A stretch of 64,000 bases of DNA, taken from Leptospira bandrabouensis. GTDB taxonomy: Bacteria; Spirochaetota; Leptospiria; Leptospirales; Leptospiraceae. Numbering within the stretch: the first letter of the stretch is position 1; every line of letters starts with the position of its first letter. Shown in pieces: positions 58,670 to 64,000 of this stretch. Under the pieces are notes generated by a model, which saw only the letters and a program-made list of their open reading frames with translations, was not told the DNA's origin and did not search any database. Both the position numbers and the translations under genes were made by a program. The stretch lies in contig NZ_RQHT01000015.1 in the NCBI RefSeq assembly GCF_004770905.1, positions 186,001 through 250,000 of the forward strand. The letters are read 5' to 3'.

Positions 58670-60013
58670 ATGAAACTTAGAATTATAGCCAAATTTTCTA
58701 GAGAGAATTTTACTGATGGTGAATGTATTTGGGAAGAAAAACAAGATTACTTTGGCAATGTCGAAAAAACTACAAAATTCTCTGGAAAACACCTTAATGA
58801 GTTTCTAACGGACTGGGCCCTTTTTGTAGAAAGAGTTTTATCACAGAAACCGAACCAAGAAGAGTTTTTAGAAAAACTGGGAAAAAAATCAGATAACCTA
58901 GAACAAATTGTATTTGGGAAAACTCTCCCCTTTTGGCGTAAACCAGGATTTTTGGATTCCATTCAACTTTTGATAGATCCCGAATTTTCTCCGATTCCTT
59001 GGGAAATCCTTCGCACACATAAAGGATTTTTATTCCAAGATTTAGAATACAGCAGAGGGATCAGAATCGATACCATTCAAAAAGACCACAAACAAAAAAC
59101 AAATACTGCATTACTTGTCTGTAACCCAGTAAAACCTAACTTGGTTGCAACGGTCAAAGCAGAATGTAATACCCTATTTCCTATCTTTGAAAAAAAACTA
59201 AACTTAAGAATTCTAACCGAAAACCATTTAACGAGAGTAAGACTTATAGAAGAAATTAGTTCTGCAAAGTATTTGCACTATGCAGGTCATACGGAAAAAA
59301 ATGGAATCCCGATCGGCCCAAGTGACTTTTTTTATGCGAATGAAATTGCAGAACATTCTTTCACTAATTTAGACCTTGTTTTTTTCAATAGCTGCCATTC
59401 CTCTTTTGACTCCATTGAACATTCAGGTATTACAACAGGATTTTTAAAAGCAGGAGTAAAAGAGGTAATCGGCTTTTTATTTCCTGTCGAAACAAACTTA
59501 GCTAAAGAAATTGGGATCAAATTTTGGGATACTTACTTAAAAAACAAAAACTCTCGTAAATCTTTGGCAAAAATTAGAAAATCATTATATAATGGTTCTT
59601 CTAATGAAATTATCACAGCAATTAGTTTAGTTCATTTTTCAACAAATACACAAAAACCTAAATTCAGACAGATATTAGGTGTAATCTCTGTACTTGCGGC
59701 TTTATTTTTTTTCATTGTCTTTTTAGGTGAAAAGAATGAACCTATCAAGCTAGAGAGTATGGAGGATTCTCCCCTCCCTAGGTTTGAATCCAAAAAGAAG
59801 AAAAAAGAAACTAACTCCCCGAAAGACGATGTTTCTCTTCAAATTTCTCGCATAAAGAATCCAGAATTTCGTAAGATGACTCAACAGTTTTTAAAAACCG
59901 AACATGAATTTTTGGATGATTCACAAAAAAAGGAACTCATCGAATCCATCTTATCCAAAAACATTTCAGAAGAAAAAATGTATTACGAATTCAAAACTAG
60001 GAGTGGATATTGA
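58670..60013 (+). CDS. Membrane-anchored CHAT-domain (caspase-like) peptidase
   Basis: A 447-residue protein. The CHAT (clan CD) catalytic dyad is visible: His207 in YLHYAGHTEKNG and Cys242 in FFNSCHSS. Other family features are SPIPWEILRTHKGF near residue 107 and the ALLVCNP strand near residue 147. The N-terminal ~90 residues are unrecognised. One transmembrane helix follows at about 334-353, then a ~95-residue Lys-rich tail. By analogy with TPR-CHAT and separase-like enzymes it should cut specific protein targets. The gene overlaps the exported-protein gene by TTGA. The target is unknown; the ECF sigma factor two genes on is a candidate pathway partner. Confidence 0.85.
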   Translation: MKLRIIAKFSRENFTDGECIWEEKQDYFGNVEKTTKFSGKHLNEFLTDWALFVERVLSQKPNQEEFLEKLGKKSDNLEQIVFGKTLPFWRKPGFLDSIQLLIDPEFSPIPWEILRTHKGFLFQDLEYSRGIRIDTIQKDHKQKTNTALLVCNPVKPNLVATVKAECNTLFPIFEKKLNLRILTENHLTRVRLIEEISSAKYLHYAGHTEKNGIPIGPSDFFYANEIAEHSFTNLDLVFFNSCHSSFDSIEHSGITTGFLKAGVKEVIGFLFPVETNLAKEIGIKFWDTYLKNKNSRKSLAKIRKSLYNGSSNEIITAISLVHFSTNTQKPKFRQILGVISVLAALFFFIVFLGEKNEPIKLESMEDSPLPRFESKKKKKETNSPKDDVSLQISRIKNPEFRKMTQQFLKTEHEFLDDSQKKELIESILSKNISEEKMYYEFKTRSGY

Positions 60014-61038
60014 AACGATTCAATAAGTTTTTAATTCTACTTTTAGTGGTGACCTTTCCCCTACTCGCAGAATGGTTCCCTAAATCCAAATCCTTTGATG
60101 AAGTTTGGAGTGCTTTTGATTCCAACCAAAACCTAATCAGCCAAGCTTACGGAATTCAAACTAGAGATATAATTAAAACAGAAACGATCCAAGAAGAAGA
60201 AGATTTTTTGTACTACTGGAAACTTTGTTCTCAATCAGAAATCAAAGATTTAACCGAAATATTGCGATATATATCTTTTTACGATGCCATCCTTACCGTT
60301 AAACACTGTACTGAATTCAATAAAGAAGAGTTATTTCAATTAGAGAAACAAACCAAAAAAAAGATTTTTGATCTCATTGTATTACCGAAACTGGAAATCT
60401 TAGAATCGGAAATCACAAACCCAGATTTAATTCCCCTTGTCGCAGAATTACAAAAGGAATGGGAAAAAACAGTTTATATATTCTCCAATTTATACAAAGC
60501 ACAAGAAGTACTACTACTTGGAAAGGAGAAAGAATACACGTTAGCCATCAATCGAGTTTTGTATTCCGAAATGCCTGAATCTAGAAGGAAAACATTAATT
60601 CTAAGACTTTTGCAAGATATGAAACAACAGAACAAAAGTTCTTACCAATTATTTTATTATTCAAAACAAAACCCCTGGGCGGTTTCCAGTTTAAAGGAAG
60701 AAAATTCTGAAGCAAAAAAATTCTTTTTATCGTTAGTCGAAGAATGGCAGTTAGATTCTGATTTTTCACAAGAAAACAAACCGTTGTTAAAAGAATTTCA
60801 AGTTTGTTTGGAAGAAATCCCAGTGAACCATGAGAAAATTCGCCTACTCGGTTTTTTTGGTTTTTTTAACGATTATGGACGTTTTACTACAAAAAACCAA
60901 CTTAATTTCTCAAAATCAAACCAAACTCGCGTTCGGTTCATTCGCCAAACTTTATTTCGTTCCCATCATTTCCAAAAAAGAATGGAAAATGTCCTAACTT
61001 CTTGTAAAAATTCCGTCCAATCCTTAAAAGATTTATGA
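60010..61038 (+). CDS. Exported helical protein between CHAT peptidase and sigma factor
   Basis: A 342-residue protein starting at TTG in a TTGA overlap, with AGGAG just before. The signal peptide is KFLILLLVVTFPLLAEW. The mature part is helical and charged, with four cysteines (in WKLCSQ, VKHCTE, QVCLEE, LTSCKNS) that could form disulphides. No family was recognised. It sits between the CHAT and sigma genes, and its stop shares ATGA with the sigma start. It could be the CHAT substrate or a periplasmic sensor; that is inference. Confidence 0.7.
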   Translation: MKRFNKFLILLLVVTFPLLAEWFPKSKSFDEVWSAFDSNQNLISQAYGIQTRDIIKTETIQEEEDFLYYWKLCSQSEIKDLTEILRYISFYDAILTVKHCTEFNKEELFQLEKQTKKKIFDLIVLPKLEILESEITNPDLIPLVAELQKEWEKTVYIFSNLYKAQEVLLLGKEKEYTLAINRVLYSEMPESRRKTLILRLLQDMKQQNKSSYQLFYYSKQNPWAVSSLKEENSEAKKFFLSLVEEWQLDSDFSQENKPLLKEFQVCLEEIPVNHEKIRLLGFFGFFNDYGRFTTKNQLNFSKSNQTRVRFIRQTLFRSHHFQKRMENVLTSCKNSVQSLKDL

Positions 61039-61604
61039 GTGAAGACATTCGGAAGTTAATCGACAATTGCCTGCTTGGAAACCGTACCGCTTGGCAAGAG
61101 TTGATCCATAAGTTTCACAGGCTCATCATTGGTACTTGTGCACACTATGTTCCCAGAGAAGAAGTCACCGATACTTCACAGCAAGTTTATTTAAAACTCA
61201 CAGAAAACGACTACCATCTGCTTAGAAAGTTCAAAGGAGACAGTCTCCCCGCATTTATTATCTATTTAAGTGAAATTTCTAAAAATATAAGTATGTCTCA
61301 GACAAGATCCATTCGTCGGTATGAGTATCGGGAAGGAATTTCTTTGGATATGAGTATAGACATTTTAGATGAAAGACAAAGCCAAGAAGATGTCTATTTT
61401 GCCTTTGAGGAAAAACAAGAGTTTTATGATCTCATCGAGGCTTTGGATGAGATCCATAAAGAAATTCTCATTTTACGTTTGAAGGGATATAAATTCAAAG
61501 AAATCGCGGAAATCCTCGATGTTCCCCTAGGGACAGTGCTCGCACGGGCCAATCGAGCCAAAGAAAAGATAAAAAAAATCCTTACAAAGGAAATAAAGCC
61601 TTAG
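61035..61604 (+). CDS. ECF-type RNA polymerase sigma factor
   Basis: A 189-residue sigma-70 (ECF) factor. Region 2 (residues about 8-85) has LLGNRTAWQELIHKFHRLI and VTDTSQQVYLKL; region 4 (about 128-182) has LDEIHKEILILRLKGYKFKEIAEILDVPLGTVLARANRAKEKIKK, the helix-turn-helix for -35 recognition. No region 1 or 3. No classical zinc-finger anti-sigma is adjacent; the following 178-residue protein and the CHAT/exported pair are the only candidates. Its ATG overlaps the previous gene by ATGA. Confidence 0.9.
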   Translation: MSEDIRKLIDNCLLGNRTAWQELIHKFHRLIIGTCAHYVPREEVTDTSQQVYLKLTENDYHLLRKFKGDSLPAFIIYLSEISKNISMSQTRSIRRYEYREGISLDMSIDILDERQSQEDVYFAFEEKQEFYDLIEALDEIHKEILILRLKGYKFKEIAEILDVPLGTVLARANRAKEKIKKILTKEIKP

Positions 61605-61622
61605 CGGGGGGAAATAAATACT

Positions 61623-62159
61623 ATGGAACCAAAAGATCCAAACGAATTTATGAACCGACTCAAATTAAAAGAAGCTCTATACCTCATGTCCCAAGGGGAA
61701 GAGGCGGACTCACCAACGGTCGACCGGATCTTAAAAACGGTTCTCCCGGAAGAGAGCCCTACCATCCAAATCTGTTTACAATTCGTAAACGACAAACTCA
61801 AGGTTCTATCCAGTGAACTATTGGAGATGAGCCTCTTTTCTCCGGAACTTGCCTTCCGTGGGGAAGGAAACGCAAGTGGTGGTGCCTTTCGTGTGCATCG
61901 TCAAGTGGGGGGTCGGGATTTGGACTTTATCTTCCAACCCAGTGCTGAAAAAAACCAGGTTTTCCTTTCGGTTGAGGCATCCGACTGCGACCGTCTCTCT
62001 GCCAAGTTATTCTTAGATGGTGCTCCGGTGGAAACCCTACCCAAACTGGGATCCCAGTCCATGTTTGATTCTCCGATTACCTTAGATTCCAGCCCCGAAC
62101 TTGCAATTTTTGAGTCTGGCAAAGAAATTGGCCGTTATCATTTTATGTTACAATCGTAA
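61623..62159 (+). CDS. Soluble protein of unknown function downstream of ECF sigma factor
   Basis: A 178-residue protein without signal or membrane helix. The N-terminal third is helical (MNRLKLKEALYLMSQGEEADSPTVDRILKTVL), then a beta-rich part (LAFRGEGNASGG, FRVHRQVGGRDLDFIFQPS, VFLSVEASDCDRLSAKLFLDG, ELAIFESGKEIGRYHFML). It follows the sigma gene by 18 bases and has a run of six G before it as ribosome binding site. Its position suits an anti-sigma or sigma-regulating role, but no known anti-sigma motif is visible. Last gene of the operon. Confidence 0.65.
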   Translation: MEPKDPNEFMNRLKLKEALYLMSQGEEADSPTVDRILKTVLPEESPTIQICLQFVNDKLKVLSSELLEMSLFSPELAFRGEGNASGGAFRVHRQVGGRDLDFIFQPSAEKNQVFLSVEASDCDRLSAKLFLDGAPVETLPKLGSQSMFDSPITLDSSPELAIFESGKEIGRYHFMLQS

Positions 62160-62186
62160 TTTTTTTGATTCTGATGCAATAAAAAG

Positions 62187-62266
62187 GAAGTGTGAGGCCA
62201 TTAATTAGCTGAGAAATGTTCCTACTTCTAGGAACCTACTTTCTTTTCCAAACTAGTTCACACTTC
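62187..62266 (+). ncRNA. Nested inverted repeats: possible structured RNA or 3' UTR element
   Basis: An outer stem pairs GAAGTGTGA (62187-62195) with TCACACTTC (62258-62266). Inside it AGAAA (62212-62216) can pair with TTTCT (62240-62244), and GTTCCTA (62218-62224) pairs perfectly with TAGGAAC (62229-62235) around a CTTC tetraloop. The structure is immediately followed by an intrinsic terminator on the same strand. It could be a 3' UTR stabiliser, a sRNA released from the operon's 3' end, or an independent sRNA. No match to 6S, 4.5S or tmRNA was recognised. Confidence 0.4.
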
Positions 62267-62268
62267 AG

Positions 62269-62296
62269 AATCCCGACGAAAGTCGGGATTTTTTTT
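62269..62296 (+). terminator. Intrinsic terminator of the CHAT-sigma operon
   Basis: A perfect nine-base stem, AATCCCGAC (62269-62277) with GTCGGGATT (62282-62290) around a GAAA tetraloop, runs into eight T (62289-62296). It is oriented for the plus strand. The T-run overlaps the stop codon of the convergent ychF gene, so the two genes are packed tightly. Confidence 0.9.
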
Positions 62297-63392
62297 AAGC
62301 GTTCACTCGGAAGTAAATGACATCCCCGTCTTGGACAATGTATTCTTTTCCTTCCACTCGGAGTTTGCCCTCTTCTTTGACCTTGGCTGCATCCCCCGTT
62401 CTGTCGACATCTTCGTAACTCATGACCTCTGCGCGGATATAACCCTTTTCAAAATCAGAATGGATGACACTGGCAGCAACGGGCCCTGTGCTTCCTTGGT
62501 GGGTAGTCCAAGCTCGGACTTCCTCCACACCCGCTGTAAAAAAAGTAATTAATCCAAGAAGTTTGTAAGAGGCACGAATCATTCTCGATAGACCCGATTC
62601 TTTTTCGCCAATCTCTTCCAAAAAGGCAATTTGGTCTTCTTTTTCTAAACCAGAAATTTCTTCTTCAAAACGGCCACATAACACAACCACCGGTGCCCCT
62701 TCTTTGGAAGCAAAATCGACGATTGTTTTGACAAGGGGATTCTCACTTGTTTTTACATCGGAATCTAAAATATTAGCAACATATAATACTGGTTTTATGG
62801 TGATGAGGTTGAATTTTTTAGCAATTTTACCTTCTTCCTCACTGAGTTCTACTGTTGATGCACGGTTTCCTTTTTTTAAAGTATCTAGGATTTTATCCAT
62901 CACCGATAAAATCTCTGCAGCTTCTTTATTTCCCGTTTTCGCAGTTTTTGCCACACGTTGTTGTTGTTTTTCTAAACTGTCCAAATCGGCAAGGATCAAT
63001 TCATAATTAATGACTGTGATATCTTCGATGGGATCAACTTTCCCGTGAACATGCGTTATATTTTCATCTTGAAAAGCACGAACCACATGACAGATGGCAT
63101 CCACTTCACGGATATGAGATAAAAACTGGTTTCCAAGTCCTTCCCCTTGGCTTGCCCCTTTCACAAGGCCCGCAATGTCCACAAACTCAATCATTGTGGG
63201 AACGGTTCGTTTTGGTTTATAAACTTCGGCCAAACGATTTAGCCTTTCATCAGGAACTTCTACCACACCGGTATTGGGTTCAATCGTACAAAACGGATAG
63301 TTGGCAGCTTGTGCCCCTGCCTTCGTGAGAGCATTAAAAATAGTCGACTTACCGACGTTCGGGAGACCTACAATTCCACAATTCAAAGCCAT
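62295..63392 (-). CDS. ychF: Redox-regulated ATPase YchF (OLA1)
   Basis: A 365-residue TRAFAC-class P-loop protein. G1 is [14 protein letters not shown], then [19 protein letters not shown]3 [29 protein letters not shown], and a C-terminal TGS-like domain. YchF/OLA1 proteins prefer ATP over GTP, bind ribosomes and are involved in translation and redox stress. The length and the N-terminus [17 protein letters not shown] are standard. Convergent with the sigma operon. Confidence 0.97.
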   Translation of the reverse strand: MALNCGIVGLPNVGKSTIFNALTKAGAQAANYPFCTIEPNTGVVEVPDERLNRLAEVYKPKRTVPTMIEFVDIAGLVKGASQGEGLGNQFLSHIREVDAICHVVRAFQDENITHVHGKVDPIEDITVINYELILADLDSLEKQQQRVAKTAKTGNKEAAEILSVMDKILDTLKKGNRASTVELSEEEGKIAKKFNLITIKPVLYVANILDSDVKTSENPLVKTIVDFASKEGAPVVVLCGRFEEEISGLEKEDQIAFLEEIGEKESGLSRMIRASYKLLGLITFFTAGVEEVRAWTTHQGSTGPVAASVIHSDFEKGYIRAEVMSYEDVDRTGDAAKVKEEGKLRVEGKEYIVQDGDVIYFRVNA

Positions 63393-63440
63393 AGGGATAG
63401 GATTTTATCCAGAGACCGTAAGACAAGGAAAATTGCTTTC

Positions 63441-63932
63441 TTAGTTTTGAAATCCGGTCTCGATATATACGGAAGTTAAATAGAAAATGGAGGAAAGGAT
63501 GACAACCAAGTAAATGACTGCATAAATTTTTCCAATTTTTTTCCAAGGATAACGATCATACAAATGCAGGTGATTTGAAATATAATCGGGAGTTGGATCT
63601 TGTGGTAACAAATCCTCACGGCCTGCCTTTCTCCAAACGAATTGCCTTTCCTCCGAGTTCAATTGAAAGAAGGGAGACAACTCTCCTTCTGTAAATACTG
63701 CCAAAAGGATACTTGGAATTTCATAGTATTTAAAAGTGATAATCCCGGAAATACTTGTGAGAATGGCCAAGTAATTGATGACGACAATGAGGGGACTTGC
63801 CGTATAACTAGAGCTAAACAATAAGTATAAATAAATGATAAGAAAAACTATGGAAACATACTTTGCGATCTGAGAAAAGATTCTGTATAGTTTTTGTTCT
63901 TTGATAAAACTATGAAATAATTCGTTTTTCAT
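63441..63932 (-). CDS. Small membrane protein, function unknown
   Basis: About 163 residues from ATG 63932 (MKNELFHSFIKEQKLY); a GTG at 63968 would add 12. Three to four hydrophobic helices: YVSIVFLIIYLYLLFSS, LIVVINYLAILTSISGIITF, and the C-terminal IYAVIYLVVILSSIFYL; the middle is cytosolic and charged (EERQFVWRKAGREDLLPQ). No family was recognised. It lies 48 bases upstream of ychF on the same strand. Confidence 0.55.
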   Translation of the reverse strand: MKNELFHSFIKEQKLYRIFSQIAKYVSIVFLIIYLYLLFSSSYTASPLIVVINYLAILTSISGIITFKYYEIPSILLAVFTEGELSPFFQLNSEERQFVWRKAGREDLLPQDPTPDYISNHLHLYDRYPWKKIGKIYAVIYLVVILSSIFYLTSVYIETGFQN

Positions 63933-64000
63933 TCTATTTAGTTTATAGGGAGAGTGTTTTTCCCACACGATTGGAAAATTCCAAAGGGATCTCCGTTTCC

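Noticed and set aside
62187..62296. Idea that the structure is 6S RNA, 4.5S RNA or tmRNA
   Set aside because: No large central bubble of 6S size, no GGAAGGAAGCAGC-like motif of 4.5S RNA, and no tRNA-like or tag-coding part.

Overview
The window reads as a spirochaete chromosome, most probably a Leptospira. The evidence is moderate-to-low GC DNA, many exported proteins with loose spirochaete lipoboxes, Gram-negative lipid A genes (lpxI-lpxB), a TolC-like channel, a chemoreceptor, many sensory kinases, and frequent TTG starts with ATGA/TTGA overlaps. It is almost entirely coding. No tRNA, rRNA, CRISPR array, insertion sequence or phage gene was recognised. The species call is inference from gene content and protein style.

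Layout. 1-976: tail of a PAS histidine kinase. 1133-3205: sucC-sucD. 3262-8577: TolC-like channel, SH3-domain protein, FmdB zinc ribbon, lpxI, lpxB. 8551-14466 (minus): small lipoprotein, AsmA-like protein, TPR lipoprotein, UvrD/PcrA helicase, GST. 14570-18597 (plus): Nudix hydrolase, LysM-FecR protein, Ig/OmpL47-like exported protein, MFS transporter, small ORF. 18602-24482 (minus): tightly coupled operon of a giant lamin-tail-like lipoprotein, a predicted outer-membrane barrel and a phospholipase D-family lipoprotein. 24519-26360: uvrC. 26420-31594 (plus): chemoreceptor with extra membrane helices, a signal peptidase I homologue lacking both catalytic residues, DUF2157/DUF4401 membrane proteins, and a possible decayed third partner. 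31642-37734 (plus): gapA-pgk-tpiA-secG, an exported protein, a PAS kinase, and a response regulator fused to an RsbW-like ATPase.

37819-51474 (minus) is a ~13.7 kb run of housekeeping genes, in transcription order rpsF-ssb-rpsR-rplI-dnaB-aspS-phoH-pgpH-ybeY-recO-orf84-argS-cinA-orf355. It joins ribosome, replication, repair, tRNA charging and c-di-AMP signalling. 51627-56257 holds a membrane protein, then (minus) a CapA-like protein, a LolA/LolB-like lipoprotein and a TPR protein.

56296-62159 (plus) is the most unusual region. It is a six-gene operon of a membrane-anchored protein, a cysteine desulfurase, a membrane-anchored CHAT-family (caspase-like) peptidase, an exported unknown, an ECF sigma factor and a soluble unknown. 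It ends in a nested inverted repeat and a strong terminator. The coupling of CHAT peptidase, exported protein and sigma factor suggests a proteolysis-to-transcription signalling module. ychF and a small membrane protein (minus) close the window.
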